Source: Pseudomonas fluorescens (GTDB lineage: Bacteria > Pseudomonadota > Gammaproteobacteria > Pseudomonadales > Pseudomonadaceae). From it: DNA of 64,000 nt. Below are positions 8,154 through 16,558 of the stretch, piece after piece (within the stretch, counting starts at the first letter, position 1; every line of letters begins with the position of its first letter). A model generated the notes under the pieces. That model saw nothing but the letters and a program-made list of their open reading frames with translations. It made no database searches and was not told the DNA's origin. A program made the position numbers and the translations under genes. Location of the stretch: the NCBI RefSeq assembly GCF_001902145.1, contig NZ_MRST01000019.1, positions 1 to 64,000 on the forward strand, in the 5' to 3' direction.

Positions 8154-9460
8154 GGCTTCACCTCTCTGGAAAACGGCAACGGCTTGCTCGCCCGGGGTGC
8201 CTCGCGCATGCAGTAAGTGCCCAGCAGCGTGAGCACACACGCAAACAATACATAGAACGACGGCGCAACCGGCGTGCCCAGCACCTTGCTCAGCCAGGTC
8301 ACGATCAACGGCGCGAAACCACCGAATACCATTACCGCCACGTTATAGGCCACCGACACACCGGTCGAGCGCACCTCAATAGGGAACTGTTCGGCCAATG
8401 CCGTCGGCGCTGGCCCGAAGAACCCGCCAATCGCCGTGCACAACATCACCTGCATCACCAGCAGGCGCTCGATGGACGGCGCGGCGGCCACCCACACATA
8501 CAACGGGTAGACCATCAGGAAGAACGCCAGGGTGAAGGCCATCAACACCGGTCGCCGTCCCAATCGATCCGAGAGCAGGCCGGACAAGGGGATCACCACG
8601 GTCATCAGCGCCACCGCAAACATCTGCACCATCAGCACCTGGTCCAGCGGCAGGCCGAGGTTCTTGTGGGCGAAGGTCGGCATGTTCACCAGCACCACGT
8701 AGAACGACACCGTCGCCCCGCAGGCCAGGCCCATGGACACCAGAATACTGCGCCGATGTTCGCGCAGCACCTGCATGAGGCTCGGCGCCGGGCCGGTGGC
8801 GTTTTTACGCGCCTGGATAAATTCTTCCGGGTCTTCCATGTGCCGACGAATCCACAACCCCACCGGGCCGATCAACAAGCCCAGCACAAACGGCAGGCGC
8901 CAGCCCCACAGGTCGAGGGTTTCAGGCGAAAAGAAATGCGTGACCAACGCCACCATCGCCGCCCCGCCGAACACCGCCAGGCATTGCCCTACCAATTGCC
9001 AGGAACCATACAGGCCCTTGCGATGGGCCGGTGCGCTCTCTACCAAAAATGCCGTGGCACTCGCGTACTCACCGCCCGTTGCAAAGCCCTGCAGCATGCG
9101 CGCCACCACGATCAACAACGGCGCGCCCATGCCAATAGCGGCATAGTTCGGCGCGAAGGCGATCAGCGCGATGGACACGGTCATCAGCCGGATAATCAAC
9201 TGCATTGCCGCCTTGCGGCCTTTGCGGTCAGCGTAGATACCCAACAGGATGCCGCCCACCGGGCGCATGAAAAAGCCCACGCCGAAGGTCGCCAGCGCCA
9301 TCAGCAGCGAGGCGTATTCGTCCTCCGAGGGGAAGAACTGCCGGGCGATGATGCTAGCCAGGAAACCGTAAACGATGAAGTCATACCATTCCAACGCGTT
9401 GCCGATCACCGCCGCCACCACTTGGCGGGTGCGGGAAACGCCGGGTTTTGCAGTCTGCAT
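8150..9460 (-). CDS. MHS family metabolite:H+ symporter (MFS)
   Basis: A 436-aa, 12-helix MFS permease of the metabolite:H+ symporter branch. Landmarks are RQVVAAVIGNALEWYDF at the N-terminus, FMRPVGGILLGIYADRKGRK after helix 2-3, RMLQGFATGGEYASA and GLLSDRLGRRPVL. The ATG at 9460 has GGAG 8 nt upstream, so the first in-frame ATG, six codons earlier, is not used here. It is translationally coupled to the amidase (TTGA overlap) and probably imports that enzyme's substrate or a precursor. Confidence 0.88.
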   Translation of the reverse strand: MQTAKPGVSRTRQVVAAVIGNALEWYDFIVYGFLASIIARQFFPSEDEYASLLMALATFGVGFFMRPVGGILLGIYADRKGRKAAMQLIIRLMTVSIALIAFAPNYAAIGMGAPLLIVVARMLQGFATGGEYASATAFLVESAPAHRKGLYGSWQLVGQCLAVFGGAAMVALVTHFFSPETLDLWGWRLPFVLGLLIGPVGLWIRRHMEDPEEFIQARKNATGPAPSLMQVLREHRRSILVSMGLACGATVSFYVVLVNMPTFAHKNLGLPLDQVLMVQMFAVALMTVVIPLSGLLSDRLGRRPVLMAFTLAFFLMVYPLYVWVAAAPSIERLLVMQVMLCTAIGGFFGPAPTALAEQFPIEVRSTGVSVAYNVAVMVFGGFAPLIVTWLSKVLGTPVAPSFYVLFACVLTLLGTYCMREAPRASKPLPFSREVKP

Positions 9461-9517
9461 GAGGAACACTCCATTCAACCGATCAGGGAAAGGGTCCAGC
9501 GGCAGAAAAAGCGTTGC

Positions 9518-9618
9518 TGTAGGAGCGAGCTTGCTCGCGAAGGTCGTTAACGCTGACGCAGCGCTTTCAGGGAGCCCCTGTCGCCTGTGCGTTTTTCGCG
9601 AGCAAGCTCGCTCCTACA
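9518..9618. repeat. REPIN, GTAGGAGCGAGCTTGCTCGCGAA family (copy B, diverged spacer)
   Basis: Both REP ends are intact, but the spacer differs from the main group. It resembles the common spacer only weakly, and in reverse orientation (CGCACAGGCGAC on the opposite strand). Confidence 0.93.
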
Positions 9619-9628
9619 AGGGTTCGGG

Positions 9629-10807
9629 TTATCCGGCCGGCTTGAGCCAGCTCTCGGCCAGCGCGCCCCAGTAGGCGGCGCCGGTCAGCAGGATGTCGTC
9701 GTTGAAGTCATAGGCGGGGTTGTGCACCATCGGCCGCGACACGCCGTTGCCGATAAACAGGTAACTGCCGGGGCAGCGCTGCAGCATCCAGGCGAAGTCT
9801 TCGCTGCCCATCAGCGTGCGGGTGTTGCCATCTACGGCGTCGGCACCGAGCAAGGCCACGCCGACCTGACGGGCGAATTCGGTTTCTTCGGCGTGATTGA
9901 CCAGCACCGGGTAGGCCGGGCGGTGTTCGACCTGCACCGTGCAGCCGAAGCTGGCGGCCTGGGTCTGGATGATCGCGTTGACCCGTTCCAGCATCTGTTC
10001 GCGTACCTTGGGGTTAAGTGCGCGCAAGCTCAGGCGCAACAGGGCTTGCTGGGGAATCACATTGGCGGCTTGCCCTGCTTGAAGGGCGCCGACCGTGACC
10101 ACGGCAGCTTCCTGGGTGTCGATATTGCGCGCTACCACCGTTTGCAAGGCCATGACCATACTGGCGGCAGCCACCAGCGGATCGACGGTAAGGTGCGGCA
10201 TGGAGCCATGGCCACCTACGCCTTCGAGCGTCACGGTGAGCAGATCCTGGGAGGCCATCATCGGGCCCACTCTCAAGCCCAGATGCCCCGCCGGCAAGCC
10301 CGGCATATTGTGCATGCCGAACAGCCCATCGCAGGGGAAGCGTTCCAGCAAGCCGTCCGCCAACATCGCCTCGGCGCCGCCCTGGCCTTCTTCGGCGGGT
10401 TGGAAAATCAGGTTCAAGGTGCCGTCGAATTGCCGCGTCGCCGCCAAGTAACGCGCGGCGCCGAGCAACATGGTGGTGTGGCCGTCATGCCCGCAGGCGT
10501 GCATGCAACCGGCGTGCTGGCTGGTATAGGAAGCGCCAGTGTTTTCGACGATGGGCAAGGCGTCCATGTCGGCGCGAATCCCCAGAGTGCGCGAGCTGTT
10601 GCCATTGCGCAGCACGCCGACCACGCCGGTCTTGCCGATGCCGGTGTGCACCTCGTAACCCCACTCCTTGAGTGACTGTGCGACCAGCGCTGAGGTGCGG
10701 TTCTCTTCAAAGCCGAGTTCGGGGTGGGCGTGAATATCGTGACGCACAGCGTGCAAGTCGCTGGCAACGTCGCTGAGCCAATCCAGGATGTGCTGGTGCG
10801 GGCGCAT
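9629..10807 (-). CDS. M20 family amidohydrolase (hippurate hydrolase-like)
   Basis: A 392-aa M20D metallopeptidase-type amidohydrolase. Metal-site and dimerisation motifs are visible: HPELGFEENRTSA, RADMDALPI, CMHACGHDGHTTMLLGAA, FQPAEEGQGGA, HNMPGLPAG and GGHGSMPH. The ATG at 10805-10807 is chosen because GAGGAG precedes it. Enzymes of this group hydrolyse N-acyl amino acids such as hippurate or acyl-amino acids. A REPIN separates it from the MHS transporter gene on the same strand, so it may belong to the same catabolic unit, though the 168-bp gap leaves that open. Confidence 0.87.
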   Translation of the reverse strand: MRPHQHILDWLSDVASDLHAVRHDIHAHPELGFEENRTSALVAQSLKEWGYEVHTGIGKTGVVGVLRNGNSSRTLGIRADMDALPIVENTGASYTSQHAGCMHACGHDGHTTMLLGAARYLAATRQFDGTLNLIFQPAEEGQGGAEAMLADGLLERFPCDGLFGMHNMPGLPAGHLGLRVGPMMASQDLLTVTLEGVGGHGSMPHLTVDPLVAAASMVMALQTVVARNIDTQEAAVVTVGALQAGQAANVIPQQALLRLSLRALNPKVREQMLERVNAIIQTQAASFGCTVQVEHRPAYPVLVNHAEETEFARQVGVALLGADAVDGNTRTLMGSEDFAWMLQRCPGSYLFIGNGVSRPMVHNPAYDFNDDILLTGAAYWGALAESWLKPAG

Positions 10808-10959
10808 GGTGATTCTCCTCACAGGCGGGTGGTCCCGTTCTTGTTGGCGACACATCGACAGCTAAGCGCGATGTGGGCGTGAGGACAATCAAAGGTGGTT
10901 CCACCCTGTGGAACCTCAGGGCCGGTTCTTTTTCCGAGAACCCACGCAGATAATCTAAA

Positions 10960-11049
10960 TGTGGGAGCTGGCTTGCCTGCGATGGCGGCGGCACAGGCAC
11001 CAGTGATGTTGGCTGACCTGGCGCTATCGCAGGCAAGCCAGCTCCCACA
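10960..11049. repeat. REPIN, GTGGGAGCTGGCTTGCCTGCGAT family (copy b)
   Basis: Inverted REP pair TGTGGGAGCTGGCTTGCCTG ... CAGGCAAGCCAGCTCCCACA with a spacer unlike the other copies of this family beyond the first few bases (GGCGG). Confidence 0.92.
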
Positions 11050-11065
11050 GGGGAATTTGGGTGTG

Positions 11066-11380
11066 TCAGGGGTTGAGGCGGCAGCCTTGACGGTCGCCCA
11101 ACCACCGCGCCGTGTGCGTACGCCCTAAACCGCTTGCCGTGACTTCACTGCGTTCCGGAGAGTCAGTGAACGCACTGGTTGGCACGTACTGCTTCACATA
11201 CCCCAGGCAATACTGCGCCGGGTTGTTCGCCACATACCGGCACGAGCAATACTCCTTGGCCGTGTACGCCGCGATGATGTCGGGGAAGGCTTGCAGGTTG
11301 ACGCGCTCGTGCCAAACCCAGCCCAACAGGGCGAAAAACAACACCAGTAAAACGCTGAGGAACGGATGACGACGGATCAT
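11066..11380 (-). CDS. Small membrane-anchored Cys-rich protein, unknown function
   Basis: A 104-aa protein with one N-terminal hydrophobic segment (FLSVLLVLFFALLGWVWH) and an outside or periplasmic part holding four cysteines (EYCSCRY, YCLGYVKQY, RQGCRLNP). The start ATG at 11378-11380 overlaps the stop of the serine hydrolase gene, so the two are almost certainly coupled. I recall proteins of this kind being labelled amidase in databases, but no amidase motif is present and I do not use that name. The cysteines could form disulfides in the periplasm. Confidence 0.7.
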   Translation of the reverse strand: MIRRHPFLSVLLVLFFALLGWVWHERVNLQAFPDIIAAYTAKEYCSCRYVANNPAQYCLGYVKQYVPTSAFTDSPERSEVTASGLGRTHTARWLGDRQGCRLNP

Positions 11381-12450
11381 GAGCGCACCGCCGCCAGCAC
11401 ACGCTTGAGCAATTCGTTATGCCGGTAACTGCCATCCCGATCATCGCCGTAACGCACGATCACCAGGTGTTCGTCGGGCAGCACAAACAGCGCCTGGCCC
11501 CAGTGCCCCAACGCGGCGAAGGTGGTGGCCGGTGCGTCGGGCCAGGGTTGGGGGGCGCCGGTGTTGAGCCACCAATGACCACCTGGCACGGCTTCATCCT
11601 GGCCGGCTTTGTAGTGGTCGAAGGGCCGGCGGTTGAAGGCGACCCAGTCCTTGGGCAGCAGTTGCCGCTCGCCCCAACGTCCATCCCGCGCCATCAGTAG
11701 CCCTACTCGTGCCAGGTCCCGGGCCGTGAGGTAGGCATAGGACGACGCGACAAACGTCTCATCGGCATCGGTTTCCCAGGTGGCGTTGCGTATGCCCAGG
11801 GGCTGGAACAGCGCGTCCCACGGGTAGGTCATGTAGGCCTTGTGGCCGAGCATGCCCTTGAGCGCGGCGGACAGGATATTGCTGTCGCCACTGGAATAAC
11901 GGAAAGCCTGGCCAGGGGCGGCGACGGCCTCGATATCCGCCGTGAATTGCGCCATGTCGGTGTGGCCACGGGTGTAGAGCATCGCCACCACCGAAGATTT
12001 CAATGGGGCGTACTCGTAGTCTTCCTGCCAATCCAACCCCGAGGCCCAGTGCAGCAAGTCGGCCATGCTCACCTTGGGGTGCTGCTTCATCGGCGGGTAG
12101 AAACGTGCGACAGGGTCGCCGAGTTTGAAGCGGCCCTGCCCATAGGCCACGCCCAGCACGGTAGCCATCAGGCTTTTGCTGACGGACCAGGTCAGGTGCG
12201 GCGTGCTGATCGTGGTAGGCGCGGCGTAGCGTTCATAGATGATTTCGCCATCCCGAATGACCAGCAACGCATCGGTGCGAATACCGTTGCGGGTGGCATT
12301 GTCACGGGGTGGGAAAGCGTAGGCGTCCAGGGCATCGACAGCGGGACCGGTGAGGGCTGTGCCCACGGCCCACTCCTTTTCAGGCCAGATTTCAGCGCGG
12401 GCATTCACGGTGACAAACAGCAGGGCAACGCACAACAGGCCTCGGACCAT
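11377..12450 (-). CDS. Beta-lactamase-like serine hydrolase (class C/esterase family)
   Basis: A 357-aa exported protein. The signal peptide is MVRGLLCVALLFVTVNARA. The penicillin-binding/beta-lactamase fold is marked by SVSK (Ser89, Lys92; the SxxK nucleophile motif), FRYSSGDSNILSAAL where Tyr-x-Ser replaces Tyr-x-Asn, and GHWGQALFVLPDEHLVIVRYG near the C-terminus. Such proteins are usually esterases or peptidases of the periplasm, not true beta-lactamases. It is the first gene of a two-gene unit with the Cys-rich protein. Confidence 0.83.
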   Translation of the reverse strand: MVRGLLCVALLFVTVNARAEIWPEKEWAVGTALTGPAVDALDAYAFPPRDNATRNGIRTDALLVIRDGEIIYERYAAPTTISTPHLTWSVSKSLMATVLGVAYGQGRFKLGDPVARFYPPMKQHPKVSMADLLHWASGLDWQEDYEYAPLKSSVVAMLYTRGHTDMAQFTADIEAVAAPGQAFRYSSGDSNILSAALKGMLGHKAYMTYPWDALFQPLGIRNATWETDADETFVASSYAYLTARDLARVGLLMARDGRWGERQLLPKDWVAFNRRPFDHYKAGQDEAVPGGHWWLNTGAPQPWPDAPATTFAALGHWGQALFVLPDEHLVIVRYGDDRDGSYRHNELLKRVLAAVRS

Positions 12451-12522
12451 GGACGCAAACTCAAGGGGGCATTCAAGCCCGCGAGCCTAGCTCACGCCAG
12501 TGACAGATTTGCGACAAGGGGG

Positions 12523-12555
12523 CTGTCATCCAACCGTCACCGTAACTTCATGGAG
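12523..12555 (+). promoter_or_regulatory. Candidate Pho box upstream of olsBA
   Basis: Three 11-bp repeats lie in phase: CTGTCATCCAA (12523-12533), CCGTCACCGTA (12534-12544) and ACTTCATGGAG (12545-12555). This matches the PhoB box layout, in which a CTGTCAT-like heptamer is followed by 4 bp and repeated. The site begins 112 bp and ends 79 bp before the olsB start. A weak -10-like TACATA lies at 12569-12574. Ornithine lipid synthesis under phosphate limitation would fit. Confidence 0.7.
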
Positions 12556-12634
12556 CTGACACCGAGGCTACATAGCCTGACTTTGGACAACAAAGTCGAC
12601 TGGCCGCAACCTGGCCGGCACTCGGAGACTCGCT

Positions 12635-13390
12635 ATGACTCAGATCGCCCGCATCAGCGACAAAGGCAATGAACGCCGTCTGCAAGCCGAACGCCTGGTA
12701 GGCGCACAGGCATTGCAGGAAGCCCAGGCCCTGCGGTTCAACGTGTTCAGCGGCGAGTTCAACGCCAAGCTGAAAGGCGCGGAACTGGGTCTGGACATGG
12801 ATGACTATGATGTTCACTGCAGCCATATCGGCGTGCGGGACTTGAACAGCGGTCGACTCGTCGCGACTACCCGCCTGCTCGACCACCAGGCCGCCAGCAC
12901 CCTGGGCCGGTTCTACAGTGAAGAAGAATTCAGCCTGCATGGCCTGCTGCACTTGCAGGGCCCGATCCTGGAAATTGGCCGCACCTGCGTCGACCCTGCC
13001 TATCGCAATGGCGGCACCATCGCGGTGTTGTGGGGCGAGTTGGCCGAAGTGCTCAATCAGGGCGGCTACAGCTACCTGATGGGCTGCGCGAGCATCCCGA
13101 TGCACGATGGCGGCATCCAGGCCCACGCGATCATGCAGCGCTTGCGCGAGCGCTACCTGTGCAACGAACACCTGCGCGCCGAACCGAAAAAACCACTGCC
13201 GGCCCTGGACCTGCCGTCCAACGTCATCGCCGAAATGCCGCCGCTGCTCAAGGCCTACATGCGCCTGGGCGCGAAGATCTGCGGCGAGCCGTGCTGGGAT
13301 GAAGACTTCCAGGTGGCCGACGTGTTTATCCTGCTCAAGCGCGACGAGCTGTGCCCGCGTTATGCACGCCACTTCAAGGCGGCCATGTGA
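12635..13390 (+). CDS. olsB: L-ornithine N-alpha-acyltransferase
   Basis: A 251-aa GNAT-fold acyltransferase of the OlsB type. It transfers a 3-hydroxyacyl group from ACP to the alpha-amino group of ornithine, making lyso-ornithine lipid. Family motifs are [18 protein letters not shown] near the N-terminus, [32 protein letters not shown] and [12 protein letters not shown]. The ATG at 12635 has GGAG 7 nt upstream. The stop overlaps the start of the second acyltransferase gene (TGATG), as expected for olsB-olsA, and a Pho box-like element lies upstream. Confidence 0.92.
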   Translation: MTQIARISDKGNERRLQAERLVGAQALQEAQALRFNVFSGEFNAKLKGAELGLDMDDYDVHCSHIGVRDLNSGRLVATTRLLDHQAASTLGRFYSEEEFSLHGLLHLQGPILEIGRTCVDPAYRNGGTIAVLWGELAEVLNQGGYSYLMGCASIPMHDGGIQAHAIMQRLRERYLCNEHLRAEPKKPLPALDLPSNVIAEMPPLLKAYMRLGAKICGEPCWDEDFQVADVFILLKRDELCPRYARHFKAAM

Positions 13391-14181
13391 TGAACCGCCT
13401 GCGCATTTACGGGCGCATCGCCCGCGTGCTGTTGGTGGTGGGGCTGGGGTTGAGCATGGCCAGTGTGTTTGGCCTGTTCGAGCGCCTGGGCGTGGCTAAC
13501 TCGATGGTGCGGCGCCAGCGCTGGTCGCGCTTCTTCATGGCGCGACTGACCAACGCCCTGCCCTTTCGCGTGACGGTGCATGGCGAGTTGCCGCAAACGC
13601 CGATGCTGTGGGTGAGCAATCATGTGTCATGGACGGATATCCCGTTGCTGGGCATGGTGGCGCCGATGTCGTTTTTGTCCAAGGCCGAGGTGCGCACCTG
13701 GCCGGTGGCCGGCTGGCTGGCGGCCAAGGCTGGCAGCCTGTTTATTCGTCGCGGATCAGGTGACAGCCAACTGATCCGCAAGCAGATGACCCGCCATCTG
13801 GAGCAACAGCACCCCTTGCTGATGTTCCCCGAAGGCACCACCACCGACGGGCGCGGCCTGCGCACGTTCCACGGGCGCTTGCTGGCCAGCGCGATCGACG
13901 CGGATGTGTCACTGCAGCCGGTAGCGATTCGGTATCTGCGCGACGGCCAAGTCGACCCGCTGGCGCCATTCATTGGCGATGATGATTTGCTCTCGCACCT
14001 GATGCGCTTGTTTTCCAACGACCAGGGCGATGTAGAGATTCATGTGCTCAAACCGATTGCCTGCGCCGGTCAGGAACGTGCGGCATTGGCGTATCAGGCG
14101 CAGCAGGCGGTGCAGAAGGCGTTGTTTGGGCCGTTGCCGGAAGCTGAGCAAGTGGCTGCTCGGCCTGCATTCGCAGCCTGA
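13390..14181 (+). CDS. olsA: Lyso-ornithine lipid O-acyltransferase (PlsC family)
   Basis: A 263-aa membrane-associated acyltransferase that adds the second fatty acid to lyso-ornithine lipid. An N-terminal hydrophobic helix (VLLVVGLGLSMASVFGLF) is followed by the PlsC motifs NHVSWTD (Asn77, His78, Asp83) and FPEGTTT (146-152), plus FHGRLLASAID. The start ATG at 13390 shares one base with the olsB stop. The two genes form the complete ornithine lipid pathway, a phosphorus-free replacement for phospholipids. Confidence 0.92.
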   Translation: MNRLRIYGRIARVLLVVGLGLSMASVFGLFERLGVANSMVRRQRWSRFFMARLTNALPFRVTVHGELPQTPMLWVSNHVSWTDIPLLGMVAPMSFLSKAEVRTWPVAGWLAAKAGSLFIRRGSGDSQLIRKQMTRHLEQQHPLLMFPEGTTTDGRGLRTFHGRLLASAIDADVSLQPVAIRYLRDGQVDPLAPFIGDDDLLSHLMRLFSNDQGDVEIHVLKPIACAGQERAALAYQAQQAVQKALFGPLPEAEQVAARPAFAA

Positions 14182-14203
14182 AGCGATGTGAACACAATCC
14201 AAA

Positions 14204-14292
14204 TGTGGGAGCTGGCTTGCCTGCGATGGCGGTGGGTCAGTCACAAAACTCTCAACAGGTAGGCCGCTATCGCAGGCAAGCCAGCTCCCACA
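14204..14292. repeat. REPIN, GTGGGAGCTGGCTTGCCTGCGAT family (copy c)
   Basis: Inverted REP pair starting TGTGGGAGCTGGCTTGCCTG. The right end stops 1 bp before the acpH stop codon, so the element fills the space between the convergent olsA and acpH genes and may act as a transcript end for both. Confidence 0.92.
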
Positions 14293-14293
14293 T

Positions 14294-14878
14294 TCAGATC
14301 TCAGTCGTCAGTTGAGATTGTGCAAATTTCTGCAGCTCTGGGTAGAACAGCCGAAAATCTTCACTCAGCGGCTCATACAGAATCCGCAATTCCTGCATCG
14401 CATACCCCAGTTCCTCAGGCTGTGTCAGCCGCCGCGAAATCCCGCGCAGCACCTGCTCCATCACCGCGAACTCGCGATACGAGCCCAACCAATCATCCGC
14501 TGCCATATACGGCGCAATCTGCGCCAGCCGCCCCGGTAGCGCAGGTTCGGCGGCCAGTGCCCGATATACCTGGGAGGTGAAGAGCTCCAGAGGCTGGTCG
14601 GCATACAGCGCCCAATCCCGCGCCAGACAATGGTCGAAAAACACATCGAGGACGATCCCGGCATAGCGCCTGCGGGTCAGACTGAAGCGCGACAACGCCT
14701 CGCCCACCAGCGGATGGCTATCGGTAAAGCGGTCGATGGAGCGATGCAACTGGATCGCCGCTTCGATTTGCGGGCTGAACTGGCCCTGCAGGCGGCCTTT
14801 GACGAAGTCGCCATAGAGGCTGCCCAGCAATTGCGCAGGAAGTTGGCCGCCCAGGTGCAGATGTGCGAGATAATTCAT
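14294..14878 (-). CDS. acpH: ACP phosphodiesterase
   Basis: A 194-aa AcpH-family protein that hydrolyses the phosphopantetheine arm from acyl carrier protein. The N-terminus MNYLAHLHLGGQLPAQLLGSLYGDF and the HD-like DxxFDHxLA segment (LDVFFDHCLARDW) are characteristic, as is HRSIDRFTDSHPLV. The length is normal for the family. It is transcribed away from the arsR-like gene. One of three shared operator-like repeats begins 29 bp upstream of its start codon, so it may be subject to the same regulator. Confidence 0.88.
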   Translation of the reverse strand: MNYLAHLHLGGQLPAQLLGSLYGDFVKGRLQGQFSPQIEAAIQLHRSIDRFTDSHPLVGEALSRFSLTRRRYAGIVLDVFFDHCLARDWALYADQPLELFTSQVYRALAAEPALPGRLAQIAPYMAADDWLGSYREFAVMEQVLRGISRRLTQPEELGYAMQELRILYEPLSEDFRLFYPELQKFAQSQLTTEI

Positions 14879-14906
14879 GGCGCGCAGTCTACCACTGCCA
14901 CCAGCA

Positions 14907-14924
14907 TATCGTTATAACCCGATA
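14907..14924. promoter_or_regulatory. Inverted-repeat operator, site 1
   Basis: Read on the minus strand the site is TATCGGGTTATAACGATA, a perfect TATCG-N8-CGATA inverted repeat. It lies 29 bp upstream of acpH and is related to the two sites nearer the arsR-like gene. Confidence 0.7.
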
Positions 14925-14964
14925 TACCGATTCGAATTGACCTCAGATCAAAATCATATTGGTC

Positions 14965-14982
14965 TATCGGGATATTACGATT
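14965..14982. promoter_or_regulatory. Inverted-repeat operator, site 2
   Basis: TATCGGGATATTACGATT, a near-perfect TATCG-N8-CGATA repeat. Its start is 30 bp before that of site 3, about three helical turns, in the promoter region of the arsR-like gene. Confidence 0.68.
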
Positions 14983-14994
14983 TAAAGTTCGCCT

Positions 14995-15012
14995 TATCGC
15001 GATATAACGCTT
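14995..15012. promoter_or_regulatory. Inverted-repeat operator, site 3
   Basis: TATCGCGATATAACGCTT, the most degenerate copy of the TATCG-N8-CGATA repeat. It ends 21 bp before the start codon at 15034, a position suited to blocking transcription. Confidence 0.6.
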
Positions 15013-15033
15013 TACGACACCGAGCCCCCTGCC

Positions 15034-15345
15034 ATGCCCATCGACCTCGACGAAATAATAAAAGCCCTGGCGCACCCAGTACGACGAGACATCCTCACCT
15101 GGCTCAAAGACCCGAAAGTGCAGTTCCCCGAGCAATTGCACAACCACGAATATGGCATCTGCGCCGGGCAGATCGACCAGCGCTGCGGCCTGTCCCAGTC
15201 GACCGTGTCGGCCCACCTGGCCACCTTGCAACGGGCGGGGTTGATCAGCAGCCAGAAGGCCGGGCAATGGCACTTTTTCAAGCGCAATGAGGAAGTAATC
15301 CAAGCCTTTCTCACTGCACTCATCACCGAACTCAGCGCACCGTAA
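15034..15345 (+). CDS. ArsR family winged-helix regulator
   Basis: A 103-aa DNA-binding protein: IIKALAHPVRRDILTWLKD (helix 1-2), then ICAGQIDQRCGLSQSTVSAHLATLQRAGL (recognition helix) and a beta-wing QKAGQWHFFKRN. The ELCVCDL metal-binding motif of classical ArsR/SmtB proteins is missing. Two cysteines, Cys43 and Cys51, flank the start of the recognition region and could sense electrophiles or oxidants; that is inference. It is first in a likely operon with an MFS exporter (19-bp gap) and an ene reductase. Three matching inverted repeats upstream suggest autoregulation. Confidence 0.88.
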   Translation: MPIDLDEIIKALAHPVRRDILTWLKDPKVQFPEQLHNHEYGICAGQIDQRCGLSQSTVSAHLATLQRAGLISSQKAGQWHFFKRNEEVIQAFLTALITELSAP

Positions 15346-15364
15346 TAACCAAGGAAAAGCACGC

Positions 15365-16531
15365 ATGCCCCTCTCGCTACTCATACTGGCCCTGAGCGCC
15401 TTCGCCATCGGCACCACCGAGTTCGTCATCATGGGCTTGCTGCCCGATGTGGCGGCGGACCTGGGTGTGTCGATTCCCGGCGCCGGCTGGCTGGTCACCG
15501 GCTACGCCCTGGGCGTGGCCATCGGCGCACCGTTCATGGCACTGGCCACCGCCAGGCTGCCACGCAAGGCGGCGCTGGTAGCGTTGATGGGTATTTTCAT
15601 TATCGGCAATCTGCTCTGTGCCCTGGCCAGCGACTACAACGTGCTGATGTTCGCCCGTGTGGTCACAGCGTTGTGCCACGGTGCCTTCTTCGGGATTGGC
15701 TCGGTGGTGGCAGCCAACCTGGTGCCGGCCAACAAACGAGCGTCGGCCGTGGCGCTGATGTTCACCGGGCTGACCCTGGCCAACGTGCTGGGCGTGCCCC
15801 TGGGTACGGCGCTGGGCCAGGAAGCCGGCTGGCGCTCGACCTTCTGGGCCGTGACCGTGATTGGCGTGATCGCCTTGATCGGCCTTATTCGCTTCCTGCC
15901 GGCCAAGCGTGACGAAGAAAAACTCGACATGCGCGCCGAACTGTCCGCCCTCAAGGGTGCCGGTATCTGGTTGTCGCTGAGCATGACCGCGCTGTTTGCC
16001 GCGTCCATGTTTACCCTCTTTACCTACGTCGCGCCGCTGCTGGGCGATGTCACTGGCGTGTCGCCCAAGGGCGTGACCTGGACCCTGCTGCTGATCGGCC
16101 TGGGCCTCACCGTGGGCAACATCATCGGCGGCAAACTGGCGGACAAGCGCCTGGCGGCCACCTTGATCGGCGTGTTCATCAGCATGGCGGTGGTCTCCAC
16201 GGTGCTGAGCTGGACCAGCGTTGCGGTGATACCGACTGAAATCACGCTGTTCCTGTGGGCCACCGCCTCGTTCGCCGCCGTGCCGGCGCTGCAAATCAAC
16301 GTGGTGACCTTCGGCAAGGCCGCGCCGAACCTGGTATCCACCCTGAACATCGGCGCCTTCAACATTGGCAACGCCCTCGGCGCCTGGGTCGGTGGCAGCG
16401 TGATTGCCCACGGCTTCGGCCTGACCAGCGTGCCCCTGGCCGCTGCAGCACTGGCGATTCTCGCGCTGCTGGTGACCCTCATCACTTTCCGTCAGGGCGC
16501 CAATGCCGACCTGGCCCCCGCGACCAACTGA
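15365..16531 (+). CDS. MFS efflux transporter (DHA1, AraJ/YdhP-like)
   Basis: A 388-aa, 12-helix major facilitator. The N-terminus LLILALSAFAIGTTEFVIMGLLPDVA and GWLVTGYALGVAIGAPFMALATARLPRK identify the DHA1 branch that holds sugar, arabinose and drug exporters such as AraJ and YdhP. GWRSTFWAVTVIGV marks the end of the first half. It lies between the arsR-like gene and the ene reductase, so it probably exports a compound that the regulator senses. The substrate is unknown. Confidence 0.87.
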   Translation: MPLSLLILALSAFAIGTTEFVIMGLLPDVAADLGVSIPGAGWLVTGYALGVAIGAPFMALATARLPRKAALVALMGIFIIGNLLCALASDYNVLMFARVVTALCHGAFFGIGSVVAANLVPANKRASAVALMFTGLTLANVLGVPLGTALGQEAGWRSTFWAVTVIGVIALIGLIRFLPAKRDEEKLDMRAELSALKGAGIWLSLSMTALFAASMFTLFTYVAPLLGDVTGVSPKGVTWTLLLIGLGLTVGNIIGGKLADKRLAATLIGVFISMAVVSTVLSWTSVAVIPTEITLFLWATASFAAVPALQINVVTFGKAAPNLVSTLNIGAFNIGNALGAWVGGSVIAHGFGLTSVPLAAAALAILALLVTLITFRQGANADLAPATN

Positions 16532-16558
16532 TCAACTTAAAGACAAAGGTATTTTCCC

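Noticed and set aside
11066..11380. Amidase label for the 104-aa protein
   Set aside because: No amidase signature, too short, and membrane-anchored with Cys pairs.
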